NCBI GenBank assembly: GCA_965224605.1
Contig: CBDCZP010000006.1
Location: 1-64,000, forward strand
Direction of reading: 5' to 3'
DNA: 64,000 nucleotides
Source: HyVt-477 sp965224605
GTDB taxonomy: Bacteria; Pseudomonadota; Gammaproteobacteria; Thiotrichales; Thiotrichaceae
The first letter of the stretch is position 1; each line of letters begins with the position of its first letter. Positions 44,061 through 53,266 of this stretch are shown in pieces. The notes beneath the pieces were generated by a model, which ran no database searches, had not been told where the DNA came from, and saw only the letters and a list, made by a program, of their open reading frames with translations. Position numbers and translations under genes: made by a program.

Positions 44061-44926
44061 ACTAGCTGATTACGCATCTCTTGACCCATTTTTGCCAAGG
44101 ACTTTACTGTTGTTACTCCTGCTTTATTTAGAGCCTCATATTTTTGTTCCGCAGTGCCTTTACCACCAGAAATAATAGCGCCAGCATGACCCATTCTTTT
44201 CCCTGCGGGAGCAGTCACCCCTGCGATATAGGCGACCACCGGTTTTGTCACATGTTCTTTAATATAGTCTGCCGCCGCTTCCTCTGCGGTACCGCCGATT
44301 TCACCCACCATCACAATACCTTCGGTTTGTTCATCTTGCTCAAACAATTCCAGACAATCAATAAAGTTCATACCTTGAATGGGGTCACCGCCAATTCCAA
44401 TACAGGTTGACTGCCCAAGACCTGCTTGAGTTGTTTGATGAACCGCTTCATAGGTTAGTGTGCCGGAGCGTGAAACAATGCCAATTCGTCCTTGTTGATG
44501 AATCGAAGCGGGCATAATGCCGATCTTGCATTCTCCTGGTGTAATAATTCCGGGGCAGTTTGGACCGATGAGCCGAACCTCTGAATCCGTCAAGGCTGCT
44601 TTCACTTTGACCATGTCAAGCACGGGAATACCTTCGGTGATACAGGCAATGACTTTGATACCAGCATCCGCCGCCTCTAAAATAGCATCAGCTGCAAATG
44701 CTGCGGGTACATAAATCATCGTCGCATCAGCACCGGTTTCATTAACCGCATCTGCTACGGTATTAAAAACAGGTTTTTCTAAATGTATCTGCCCACCTTT
44801 CCCAGGCGTCACGCCACCGACCAATTGTGTGCCATAAGCTAGAGCTTGCTCGGAATGAAAAGTACCTTGTTTTCCGGTAAACCCCTGACAAATCACTTTG
44901 GTATCTTTGTTGATTAAAATACTCAC
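44057..44926 (-). CDS. sucD: Succinate-CoA ligase (ADP-forming) alpha subunit
   Basis: Alpha subunit of the TCA-cycle enzyme linking succinyl-CoA to ATP formation. The Rossmann CoA-binding domain starts SILINKDTKVICQGFTGKQGTFHS, and the phospho-histidine is in GHAGAIISGGKGTAEQK near the C-terminus. With a GTG start at 44926 (preceded by GGAG) the protein is 289 residues, the same as E. coli SucD; earlier in-frame starts such as TTG 44932 overlap sucC. Its stop overlaps nadE by 4 nt. Confidence 0.96.
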   Translation of the reverse strand: MSILINKDTKVICQGFTGKQGTFHSEQALAYGTQLVGGVTPGKGGQIHLEKPVFNTVADAVNETGADATMIYVPAAFAADAILEAADAGIKVIACITEGIPVLDMVKVKAALTDSEVRLIGPNCPGIITPGECKIGIMPASIHQQGRIGIVSRSGTLTYEAVHQTTQAGLGQSTCIGIGGDPIQGMNFIDCLELFEQDEQTEGIVMVGEIGGTAEEAAADYIKEHVTKPVVAYIAGVTAPAGKRMGHAGAIISGGKGTAEQKYEALNKAGVTTVKSLAKMGQEMRNQLV

Positions 44927-44928
44927 TA

Positions 44929-46113
44929 TCAATGTGCTCCTTGCTCTGCCGCGGCAATTACTTTTTCAGCAGCATCCGTTAGCCCTTCAGCGGTTATGAT
45001 ATTTAAGCCACTACTAGCTAACATCGCCTTTCCTTGATCCACATTGGTACCTTCCAGCCTTACCACCACTGGCACGGCAATACCCATATCGCCGACAGCT
45101 TTTATAATGCCTTCTGCTATCAAGTCACAACGCACAATCCCACCAAATATATTGACTAATACGCCTTTAACCGCAGGATCAGAGAGGATGATTTTAAAGG
45201 CTTCAGCAACGCGTTCGGCTGTTGTTCCCCCTCCTACATCTAGGAAATTAGCGGGCTGTCCACCATGCAGTTTAATCAAATCCATAGTAGCCATTGCCAA
45301 ACCTGCTCCATTGACCATACAGCCAATATTGCCATCCAAATGAATGTAATTTAATTCATGTTCCGCTGCTCTGGCTTCACGTTCATCTTCCTGAGTTTTA
45401 TCACGCATCGCTAATAAATCAGGGTGTCGATACAGCGCACTGCCATCAATGTTGAGTTTCGCATCGAGTGCTAACAGGTTGCCCTCACCATCAACCACCA
45501 GCGGGTTGATCTCTAACAGCGCAGCATCTTGCTCGATAAAGAGTTTAATCAGCGATGCTAATAAGCTACTGAATTGACGAATTTGCTGTCCTTCAAGCCC
45601 TAAGCCAAAGGCAATTTTACGACCGATATAGCCTTGATAACCTACCGCTGGGTGCAATGTCTCTGTGAGAATTTTCTCCGGCGTATTGGCAGCCACCTGT
45701 TCAATATCCATGCCTCCGGCAGCCGATGCCATGATAATGATACGCTGACTGGCGCGGTCGATTAATAATCCTAAATAAAGCTCCTGCTCAATTTCTGTTA
45801 ATGATTCTATTAAAACCGCATTGACAGGTAAGCCCGCTGCATCCGTCTGATGAGTGACTAACCGACTACCCAGCAAATCTTCGGCTGCTCGTTTTAATGC
45901 ATCTTTGCCAGCTACTTTTTTAACACCACCGGCTTTACCACGACCACCGGCATGTACTTGCGCTTTAATAATCCACGAATCTCCACCCAATTCAGCTATG
46001 GCTCTGTCTATGGACGGGTTTAGATCATCTGCCGACGTCACCGCCTTTCCTGCTAAGATAGGTATTTGATACTGTCTGAATAACTGTTTTGCCTGATATT
46101 CATGTAGGTTCAT
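44929..46113 (-). CDS. sucC: Succinate-CoA ligase (ADP-forming) beta subunit
   Basis: ATP-grasp beta subunit partnering SucD. It starts MNLHEYQAKQLF with the QVHAGGRGKAGGVK ATP-binding segment. GNIGCMVNGAGLAMATMDLI and VNIFGGIVRCDLIAEGII are the conserved phosphohistidine-facing elements. ATG 46113 is chosen because the homologous N-terminus begins there; another frame start 12 bp earlier is not conserved. Only 3 bp separate its stop from the sucD start. It is the first gene of a sucC-sucD-nadE-tmcA string. Confidence 0.97.
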   Translation of the reverse strand: MNLHEYQAKQLFRQYQIPILAGKAVTSADDLNPSIDRAIAELGGDSWIIKAQVHAGGRGKAGGVKKVAGKDALKRAAEDLLGSRLVTHQTDAAGLPVNAVLIESLTEIEQELYLGLLIDRASQRIIIMASAAGGMDIEQVAANTPEKILTETLHPAVGYQGYIGRKIAFGLGLEGQQIRQFSSLLASLIKLFIEQDAALLEINPLVVDGEGNLLALDAKLNIDGSALYRHPDLLAMRDKTQEDEREARAAEHELNYIHLDGNIGCMVNGAGLAMATMDLIKLHGGQPANFLDVGGGTTAERVAEAFKIILSDPAVKGVLVNIFGGIVRCDLIAEGIIKAVGDMGIAVPVVVRLEGTNVDQGKAMLASSGLNIITAEGLTDAAEKVIAAAEQGAH

Positions 46114-46155
46114 GACACAATCCATTTCAATAAATTATTGCTGTGAGTTTACACT

Positions 46156-46401
46156 ATGCCCCGTCTTCTATTCATCCTTATTCTGTTTGTAGTCAGCTTC
46201 CTTGTTATAAAATCAATTCGTAACAAGCTGGATAAAAATAAACACATTGATCAGAACGATCACGATAGTGCTAGCAAAGACACAAAAGCGCAGATGTTAA
46301 AATGTGATGAATGTGGTTTGCATATACCAGAGCATGAAGCGGTCAAACAGGGGAATCACGTATTTTGCAGTCTCGAACACGCCAGGCAACGACTAGAATA
46401 A
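46156..46401 (+). CDS. PP0621-like small zinc-ribbon membrane protein
   Basis: An 81-residue protein of the PP0621 family. It has an N-terminal membrane helix (residues 3-20, LLFILILFVVSFLVIKSI) and a linker. A C-terminal zinc-finger-like module (CDECGLHIPEHEAV and HVFCSLEHARQ) has two CxxC/CxxxH-type metal ligand pairs. Function unknown. It overlaps the 5' end of pilS by 37 nt, an arrangement often seen for this family ahead of pilS. Confidence 0.82.
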   Translation: MPRLLFILILFVVSFLVIKSIRNKLDKNKHIDQNDHDSASKDTKAQMLKCDECGLHIPEHEAVKQGNHVFCSLEHARQRLE

Positions 46402-48005
46402 CTTATGACATCGCGCCTATAGCTTTTTTCAGTACCGAAGGAAACCCCTGGGCGCAACTCCAACTCTATAATATCTATCGCCTTGTTCTTGCGGGTGCAT
46501 TACTGCTTGTCGCGTTAACCGAGCATTTATTGCCTAAAGGCATTATTATTGACAGCAAGCTATTTAACGATGTGATCGCTATTTTTACCGTAGTCGTCAT
46601 TTTGGAAAATATCGCGGGTTATCTGAAATGGCCTGAATACGGTACACAGATTTACAGCAACTCTATTACCGATATTCTTGCCTTACTGTTAATCATTTAC
46701 GCAAGTGGTGGCGTCAGTTTTGGATTAGGGATCTTGTTGGTACTGCCCGTTATTATTCCAAACCTTTTTAAACCGGGGCAGTTCTCTTTATTTATAACAG
46801 CATTATCGGTTATCTCACTGATTGCCATTGAAATACATATTCAGTCTCAAGGACACACACAGCTGAATGAACTGTCTATGACGGGCATTTTATCGCTATT
46901 TATGATGCTAAGTTCATGGGTAGCCATGAACTGGTCTGGAAACGCACAACAAACAGCAAAGCTTGCAAAGCGATGGGGTCTCGATCTTGCCAGTATGTCG
47001 CAGCTTAACCAAACGGTTCTAGATCAATTACAAACAGGAATTATTGTTATTCATGATTCTCGCAACATCAAGCAAATGAACACTGCGGCCATTGATATGC
47101 TCGGCAATCCAGAGAACTGGCATGACCACACACTCAGTAGTTTCGCACCTGAACTGGATGCCTGGTATCAACACTGGTCTGATAAACAACGCCCTAAAAC
47201 GGCTAGTTTTGAGGTCAATCATCAAGGTGCGTTGGCGGTGCGAGCGAGATTCGTTCAACTCGGCGCTAAAGCGAATGAAACATCATTAATTTACTTGCAA
47301 GACACAAAAGAGGAACGGGAAAAATTACAAGATTTAAAGTTAGCTTCACTGGGTCAGCTCACCGCTAGTATTGCGCATGAAATTCGTAATCCTTTAGGTG
47401 CGATCAGTCATGCAGCTCAATTACTAACAGAATCAGAGGTTTTATCAAAAGCTAATCAGCGATTGACACAGATTATTATTAGCAACTCACTAAGAACGGA
47501 TTCCATCATTAATTCTGTTTTAAATTTATCGCGACGTAAACATCCGAAACAGATAAGCCTTCACTTGAAACCTTGGCTAGATGAATTTTATGCAGATTTT
47601 TTAACCCAGAATAAACTTAATAAAGATCAGCTAAGTTTATTTATTGAGCCGGAAGATGTTGAAGTTAATTTCGATCCCGCTCATCTACATCAGATCATGT
47701 GGAATTTGAGTAAAAATGCCGTTAAATATGCAAAAAATGATAAGGACAAACTCTCTTTATTGATTCAGGTAGGTATACCAAACCACACTAATAACTTGGT
47801 GCTGAATGTAATAGATAATGGCAAGGGGGTTTCAGAAGAACTACAAGAGCGCTTGTTTGAACCCTTTAATACAACCAGCACACAAGGAACAGGATTAGGC
47901 TTGTTTATGTGTAGAGAGCTAAGTCAGGCCAATGGCTCTACTTTGGAATATGTTCAATTAGCCACTAATGGAAGTTGTTTTAGACTAAGCTTCGCTAACC
48001 GATGA
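46365..48005 (+). CDS. pilS: PilS-like sensor histidine kinase
   Basis: A 546-residue membrane histidine kinase of the two-component system that controls type IV pilus genes. It has a six-helix membrane sensor (about 30-190), a PAS-like cytoplasmic domain (about 215-310), HisKA with phospho-His338 in SIAHEIRNPLGAISHA and an HATPase_c domain (NLSKNAVKYA, DNGKGVSEELQERLFEPFNTTSTQGTGLGLFM). The start is uncertain: TTG 46365 overlaps the previous gene by 37 nt, and no in-frame ATG exists before the first membrane helix. pilR follows after 68 bp. Confidence 0.86.
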   Translation: MQSRTRQATTRITYDIAPIAFFSTEGNPWAQLQLYNIYRLVLAGALLLVALTEHLLPKGIIIDSKLFNDVIAIFTVVVILENIAGYLKWPEYGTQIYSNSITDILALLLIIYASGGVSFGLGILLVLPVIIPNLFKPGQFSLFITALSVISLIAIEIHIQSQGHTQLNELSMTGILSLFMMLSSWVAMNWSGNAQQTAKLAKRWGLDLASMSQLNQTVLDQLQTGIIVIHDSRNIKQMNTAAIDMLGNPENWHDHTLSSFAPELDAWYQHWSDKQRPKTASFEVNHQGALAVRARFVQLGAKANETSLIYLQDTKEEREKLQDLKLASLGQLTASIAHEIRNPLGAISHAAQLLTESEVLSKANQRLTQIIISNSLRTDSIINSVLNLSRRKHPKQISLHLKPWLDEFYADFLTQNKLNKDQLSLFIEPEDVEVNFDPAHLHQIMWNLSKNAVKYAKNDKDKLSLLIQVGIPNHTNNLVLNVIDNGKGVSEELQERLFEPFNTTSTQGTGLGLFMCRELSQANGSTLEYVQLATNGSCFRLSFANR

Positions 48006-48073
48006 AACATGGCCTGATTTGTGCGAGTGATTGCACGATCCAGCTAAAATAAATAATAACTAGAATAAAAAAT

Positions 48074-49564
48074 ATGAGTGAACAAAGCGTACTAATTATT
48101 GACGATGAACCTGATATCCGAGAACTTTTGGAAATTACGCTATTACGGATGGGGTTAACAACTTATAGTGCCTCTAACGTACAAGAAGCCTTAATATCTT
48201 TAAAAGAAAATCAGTTGGATCTATGTCTTACCGATATGAAATTACCGGATGGCACAGGTATTGATATCGTCAACTACATTCATCATCATATGCCTCATGT
48301 CCCGGTCGCTGTTATTACTGCTTTTGGCAGTATGGAAACCGCTGTAGAAGCCTTAAAAGCAGGAGCTTTTGATTTTGTTTCTAAACCAGTTGATTTACAA
48401 AAATTGCGTGAATTAATCGAAACTGCATTAAAAATGTCGAGGAAAAAATCTTTATCTCCTCCACAGCCATCCCTTTCAGCTTCCACTACACCCTCCACTA
48501 CACAAAGCGGCAATGATAACGGCAGCTTAATTTTAGGCGATTCACCGGCTATTCAACAATTACTAAAAACTATTTATAAACTGGGTAGAAGTCATGCTTC
48601 GGTTTATATAAATGGTGAGTCGGGTAGTGGAAAAGAGTTAGTTGCCAAGAGTATTCATAGTAATGGCCCGCATAGTGATGCGCCTTTTATCCCGGTGAAC
48701 TGTGGAGCCATTGCTGAAAACCTAGTCGAAAGTGAATTCTTTGGACATGTCAAAGGTACTTTCACAGGTGCTGTTGCTGATAAAGAAGGATTGTTTCAGG
48801 CTGCAGATGGAGGCACACTATTTCTGGACGAAGTCGCCGACCTGCCACTTGAGATGCAAGTCAAACTACTTCGTGCCATTCAAGAACAAGCCATTAAACC
48901 GGTTGGCGGCACTCAGGAAATCCCTGTTAATGTGCGCATTCTGAGTGCTACCCATAAAAAACTAGAAGTAGAAGTCGCAGCGAAACGTTTCCGCGAAGAC
49001 TTATACTATCGACTTAATGTAATAAAACTGGAAGTGCCTGCTTTGCGTGAACGCGGCGAAGATATTTTGTTATTAGCGGATCACTTTTTGCAAGAAATCT
49101 CTACTAATTGGGAATTGCATAATGTGGTGCTAACGGACGATGCTAAGCAAGCATTGTTAAACTATTCCTTCCCCGGAAATGTACGCGAGCTAGTTAATAT
49201 TCTGGAAAGGTCTTGTACGTTGAGTGAAGATGGCATAATTACTGTTGACGATTTACAATTGCGTGAATTTGAAATTAATACTGCTTCAGAGCAACAGCAT
49301 TCAAATATATTTGCTACAGACGAAAGTAGCCACCTACGCAACGACCTACGCAACCAACTAACCACCCCGCTACTTACTCCACTACCTAACTGGGAAAAAG
49401 GTTCCATTAGTAATCGAGATGAAAAACGCGTGATTGAAGCCACGCTCGAATTGACTCATTGGAATAGAACAAAGGCCGCTGAAGAAATGGGAATGACGTT
49501 GCGTCAACTACGCTATCGCATTAAAAAATACGGGCTTGAGAAATATAGGACAAGCCTTGTTTAG
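48074..49564 (+). CDS. pilR: PilR-like sigma-54-dependent response regulator
   Basis: A 496-residue NtrC-family activator. The receiver domain has phospho-Asp54 in TDMKLPDG. The AAA+ domain has Walker A GESGSGKE (181-188), the sigma-54-contact loop GTFTGA (228-233, instead of the canonical GAFTGA; PilR proteins usually vary at this second residue) and Walker B GGTLFLDEVADLPL. A C-terminal Fis-type helix-turn-helix (AEEMGMTLRQLRYRIKKYG) binds DNA. It pairs with PilS to switch on sigma-54 promoters such as pilA; no pilus gene lies in the window. Confidence 0.92.
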   Translation: MSEQSVLIIDDEPDIRELLEITLLRMGLTTYSASNVQEALISLKENQLDLCLTDMKLPDGTGIDIVNYIHHHMPHVPVAVITAFGSMETAVEALKAGAFDFVSKPVDLQKLRELIETALKMSRKKSLSPPQPSLSASTTPSTTQSGNDNGSLILGDSPAIQQLLKTIYKLGRSHASVYINGESGSGKELVAKSIHSNGPHSDAPFIPVNCGAIAENLVESEFFGHVKGTFTGAVADKEGLFQAADGGTLFLDEVADLPLEMQVKLLRAIQEQAIKPVGGTQEIPVNVRILSATHKKLEVEVAAKRFREDLYYRLNVIKLEVPALRERGEDILLLADHFLQEISTNWELHNVVLTDDAKQALLNYSFPGNVRELVNILERSCTLSEDGIITVDDLQLREFEINTASEQQHSNIFATDESSHLRNDLRNQLTTPLLTPLPNWEKGSISNRDEKRVIEATLELTHWNRTKAAEEMGMTLRQLRYRIKKYGLEKYRTSLV

Positions 49565-49597
49565 GGTTTAGCCTCACCACATATAATCGAACATAAA

Positions 49598-49622
49598 AAA
49601 AGCCCGATGTTATCGGGCTTTT
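49598..49622. terminator. Bidirectional intrinsic terminator between pilR and glutamine synthetase
   Basis: AAAAGCCCGAT (49598-49608) pairs with ATCGGGCTTTT (49612-49622) around a 3-nt loop. A and T tracts flank both sides, so it serves the convergent pilR (+) and the glutamine synthetase gene (-). Confidence 0.9.
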
Positions 49623-49638
49623 TACTTCTAGCTATTGA

Positions 49639-51813
49639 TTACTTAATAAATAGCATTTCCTGGTACTTAGGAAGTGGCCATGCTTCATCAGCAACTTCTG
49701 TTTCCAATACATCTGCATGTGAGCGAACTTCATTCATTAAGCTAAGAATGTCATTAGCACAAAATTGCATATGTTCTTCTTCAGAGCCATGATCTTCTTT
49801 AGCCAAAGCGTCGCTAAGCTTACTGACAGCCGTTAGCATTGCGTTAGAGGCACTAGCCACTGTTTTCGCAGTGCTATCATCTAGCTCAATGTCCATATCA
49901 GCCATGCTGGCACTCGCCATTGCGAGGTCAGACAAGTAACGCATAGCGGCTGGATAAATAATGGTTTTAGCCATATCTATCACTAATTTGGCTTCCACCT
50001 CAATAGATAAGATATATTGCTCTGCATACACTTCGAAGCGACTTGCTAATTCTCTTGGAGAGAGAACGCCGGTGCTTTCGAACAACTTAATAACATCATC
50101 ATCTTTCAATGCAGGCAATGCATCTGCTGTTGTTGGGATATTCTTCAAGCCGCGTTCTTCAACGGCCATTTTGTGCCATTCTGCTGAATAACCATCACCA
50201 CCGAATACGGCATTACCGTGTTGTTCCATTAGCTTTTTCAGAACCGTAATAACAGCAGTTGTTTTATCGCTACCGTTACCTAGTTCAGCTTCAAGCTCCG
50301 CGGCAATCCACTTTAGGGAATCGGCCAACATGGTATTCATGGCTATCAGTGGGCCTGTGACCGATTGCTCAGAACCCACAGCACGGAATTCAAAACGGTT
50401 GCCAGTAAAGGCAAACGGAGACGTACGATTTCTGTCTCCAGCATCTTTAGCAAACGGAAGAATCTGTGAAAGGCCTAAATCCATGATTCCACCTTCATCA
50501 CTCCCATCGATCTTTCCTTCTCTGATTTGATCAAATACGCCTTCGATTTGAGAACCAAGATAAACAGAAAGAATCGCAGGAGGTGCTTCGTTAGCTCCAA
50601 GACGATGGTCGTTACCAGCAGATGCGATAACCGCACGAAGTAGTGGACCAAATAAGTGAACACCACGAATAACCGCTCCGCAGAACAATAAGAAGTTCAG
50701 GTTGTCGTGTGGAGTGTTACCCGGGTCTAGCAAGTTGCCTTGTGTCGAGTTACCAACAGACCAGTTAACGTGTTTACCCGAACCATTAATGCCCGCAAAT
50801 GGCTTTTCATGCATCAAGCAAATGAAGCCATGCTTCTTCGCTGTATTTTTAAGAATAGTCATCGTTAGTTGCTGATGATCCGCAGCTACATTGGCGGCTT
50901 CATAATAAGGCGCAAGCTCAAACTGTCCAGGCGCAACTTCGTTATGGCGTGTTTTAGCAGGGATACCAACGCGATAAAGCCTTTGTTCAACATCCTGCAT
51001 ATAGTTTTGAACGCGCTCAGAGATGGCACCAAAGTAATGATCGTCAAACTCCTGACCCTTTGCAGAAGGCGCACCGAACAAGGTGCGACCTGCTAATAAC
51101 AAGTCTGGACGCAAGTTTGCGAAGTTTGAGTCAACTAAGAAATATTCCTGCTCTGCACCACAACTTGAGTTTAGTGGTGCGACTTTTTTCTCACCCATTA
51201 ACTTAAGCACTTTAGTCGCTGCTTCATTCATGGCTGCATTAGAGCGAAGTAAGGGTACTTTCTTATCCAGAGATTCGCCTGTCCAGGATATAAATATACT
51301 TGGGATGCATAGCGTTGCACCGTTGTCTGTATGTATGATGTAGGCTGGGCTGGTTGGGTCCCATGCAGTATAACCACGAGCCGCATTGGTTACACGAATG
51401 CTACCGTTAGGGAAAGAAGAACCATCTGGCTCGCCTTTAATTAACAAGGTACCGGTGAATTCAGTAATCGCTTTTCCGCTTGCGTCAGCAATAATGAAAC
51501 CATCGTGCTTTTCAGCAGAAGCACCCGTCATAGGGTAGAAAATATGTGAGAAGTAGTTGGCGCCTTTAGACATGGCCCAATCTTTCATGGCTGCTGCTAC
51601 AACATCAGCAGTTGCGGCATCAAGTGCGGCACCTGTTTCAACGGATTTTTTCAGTGATTTGTAGGCTTTTTTAGATAAAGCTTCTTCCATTTTCACTAAG
51701 GTAAAGGCGTCGGTTGCCCAGATTTTCTCTAATGACTTTGGTTTTTTTACTGCCGTTGATTCACGGTTGGTGATTTGATAAACCGCTTGTGCGCGGGATT
51801 CACTTCCACTCAT
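49639..51813 (-). CDS. glnN: Glutamine synthetase type III
   Basis: A large, dodecameric GSIII enzyme making glutamine from glutamate, ammonia and ATP. The 724-residue length is characteristic; type I is about 470. Catalytic signatures are EQEYFLVD, KTRHNEVAPGQFELAPYYEAANVAADHQQLTM, and NGSGKHVNWSVG, and RNRTSPFAFTGNRFEFRAVGSEQSVTGP is the GSIII-specific late region. The start ATG 51813 is chosen because AGAGG lies about 9 bp upstream; the ATG 6 bp earlier is too close. Nitrogen control is indicated by the sigma-54 promoter and NtrC-type operator upstream. GSIII is a less usual choice in gammaproteobacteria. Confidence 0.95.
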   Translation of the reverse strand: MSGSESRAQAVYQITNRESTAVKKPKSLEKIWATDAFTLVKMEEALSKKAYKSLKKSVETGAALDAATADVVAAAMKDWAMSKGANYFSHIFYPMTGASAEKHDGFIIADASGKAITEFTGTLLIKGEPDGSSFPNGSIRVTNAARGYTAWDPTSPAYIIHTDNGATLCIPSIFISWTGESLDKKVPLLRSNAAMNEAATKVLKLMGEKKVAPLNSSCGAEQEYFLVDSNFANLRPDLLLAGRTLFGAPSAKGQEFDDHYFGAISERVQNYMQDVEQRLYRVGIPAKTRHNEVAPGQFELAPYYEAANVAADHQQLTMTILKNTAKKHGFICLMHEKPFAGINGSGKHVNWSVGNSTQGNLLDPGNTPHDNLNFLLFCGAVIRGVHLFGPLLRAVIASAGNDHRLGANEAPPAILSVYLGSQIEGVFDQIREGKIDGSDEGGIMDLGLSQILPFAKDAGDRNRTSPFAFTGNRFEFRAVGSEQSVTGPLIAMNTMLADSLKWIAAELEAELGNGSDKTTAVITVLKKLMEQHGNAVFGGDGYSAEWHKMAVEERGLKNIPTTADALPALKDDDVIKLFESTGVLSPRELASRFEVYAEQYILSIEVEAKLVIDMAKTIIYPAAMRYLSDLAMASASMADMDIELDDSTAKTVASASNAMLTAVSKLSDALAKEDHGSEEEHMQFCANDILSLMNEVRSHADVLETEVADEAWPLPKYQEMLFIK

Positions 51814-51904
51814 TTCCATTTCCTCTGTTGGATGCTAATTAATTTGGATTACCATTGGCTTGATTTGCCAGCAATTTCCAAGTTTTATAATGAATATTAA
51901 ATTT

Positions 51905-51921
51905 AAGCAATAATCATGCCA
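51905..51921 (-). promoter_or_regulatory. Sigma-54 promoter of the GSIII gene
   Basis: On the minus strand TGGCATGATTATTGCTT matches the -24/-12 consensus TGGCAC-N5-TTGCW with only one core change. GG and GC are exactly 10 bp apart. The GSIII start is about 90 bp downstream. This is a strong match because both elements and spacing agree. Confidence 0.82.
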
Positions 51922-52044
51922 CTGAGCGCCGCTGTATTTTTAACGTGCACTTTAAGTTAATTAGCTGATTTTATGACAAATTATGGAGCTTCAAGTAACA
52001 ATTGATACATTGCTTGTATTTAATTGCACCGAAACTATACATCA

Positions 52045-52061
52045 TGCACTTAAAAAGTGCA
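52045..52061 (-). promoter_or_regulatory. NtrC-type enhancer site upstream of GSIII
   Basis: TGCACTTAAAAAGTGCA is a perfect dyad with the same half-sites and 17-bp size as the enteric NtrC consensus TGCAC-N7-GTGCA. The centre lies about 140 bp upstream of the -24/-12 element, a normal enhancer distance. A single TGCACC half-site at 52026-52031 hints at a second weaker site. It sits beyond the 3' end of the CDF gene. Confidence 0.75.
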
Positions 52062-52075
52062 TGACTAACGTTGTA

Positions 52076-53266
52076 TTAAAGTTGCTTTGTATGCACGGAG
52101 ACTTCATGAATGTGAGGATTGTTGTCACATATCTCTTTAATTTTAGAAATGTTATCGGCTGCTATTGGTGCATCTTCAGAAATAGCCAAGCTTATCTTTC
52201 CGTCCAGATAATGCAACGTAATGGCATCCCTGTTCGTTAATCCCAGTTCACTAAAGGCTGGATTTAACGAGTCCAAAATTTCTTCTCTTGACGGCAAATG
52301 TTCACAAGGACTAGCTGTTTCATCATCTTCAGGGTCAATGTGTACAGTAATGTCTTGCAGGATGGGGAATTGTGTTTGCAAATCATTCATGACGCGCTCG
52401 GCAATATGATGTCCTTCAGACACACTAATATGCGAGCTGACCTGAACATGGACATCAGCTAATGCCGTGCCGCCCATCTTACGTGTACGTAGCATGTGCA
52501 CGCTTTTTACACCATCTATCTTTTCTTCGATGAAGGTATGTATTTCATGTACCTGTTGTGGATCTAGTGCGGTGTCTACGAGTTCCATAACACTGTCTTT
52601 AATCATCTGTAGTCCCATGAAAAGTATCATCATGGCGACAATAATGGCAGCAGCGGCATCTAGCCATTTGATATCCAAAAAGACGGCACCCGCAATACCG
52701 ACTAATACCACTAGAGATGATATGGCATCGGAGCGATGGTGCCATGCGTTGGCCATGAGCATGGGTGAATGGATGCGATTGGCGGTATGTTTGGTGTAAT
52801 GGTATAGCGATTCTTTGCTGACAATGGCGAGTGCTGCAAACACAAGTCCCCAAGGTTTAGGGGCTAATAATAATTCGGGATGGGCTAATCGACCAAAAGC
52901 ATCTAGAGCAATACCAATACCGACCATAGATAATGACAAGCCTAGAACAATCGTAGCGACCGTTTCAATGCGACCATGCCCATAGGGATGATCTTCATCG
53001 GCATCTTTACTGGCTAACTTTGCTGCAATGAGTACCACAAAGTCGCTGGCTAAATCGGATAGTGTATGTACACCGTCAGCGATGAGCGCCTGAGATTGGG
53101 AGAAAACCCCACCCAATAATTGAGCCATTGCAAGCATGACATTGACTGCCGCACCTATTAACGTCACTTTCTTTATTTGCTGATAACGGGTGGGATCATC
53201 GTTGGCGTTAATGTCTCCTTGTTCAGAAAATTTCGCAGCAGAATGTGGATGATGAGAATGGGACAT
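52076..53266 (-). CDS. Cation diffusion facilitator transporter (FieF-like)
   Basis: A 396-residue CDF exporter of divalent cations. Metal-site motifs are IADGVHTLSD (helix 2) and ANAWHHRSDA (helix 5), with HPYGHGRIET after the second helix. The N-terminus is His-rich (SHSHHPHS), probably a metal-sensing tail. The usual C-terminal cytoplasmic domain (about 220-300) is followed by about 85 extra residues (SPCEHLPSREEILDSLN... to the end). Its start touches the tusA stop (TAATG). Confidence 0.9.
   Translation of the reverse strand: MSHSHHPHSAAKFSEQGDINANDDPTRYQQIKKVTLIGAAVNVMLAMAQLLGGVFSQSQALIADGVHTLSDLASDFVVLIAAKLASKDADEDHPYGHGRIETVATIVLGLSLSMVGIGIALDAFGRLAHPELLLAPKPWGLVFAALAIVSKESLYHYTKHTANRIHSPMLMANAWHHRSDAISSLVVLVGIAGAVFLDIKWLDAAAAIIVAMMILFMGLQMIKDSVMELVDTALDPQQVHEIHTFIEEKIDGVKSVHMLRTRKMGGTALADVHVQVSSHISVSEGHHIAERVMNDLQTQFPILQDITVHIDPEDDETASPCEHLPSREEILDSLNPAFSELGLTNRDAITLHYLDGKISLAISEDAPIAADNISKIKEICDNNPHIHEVSVHTKQL

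Noticed and set aside
51983..52240. 85-codon plus-strand frame between the GSIII promoter and the CDF gene
   Set aside because: It covers the NtrC-like site and the antisense end of the CDF gene; no homology or ribosome site.
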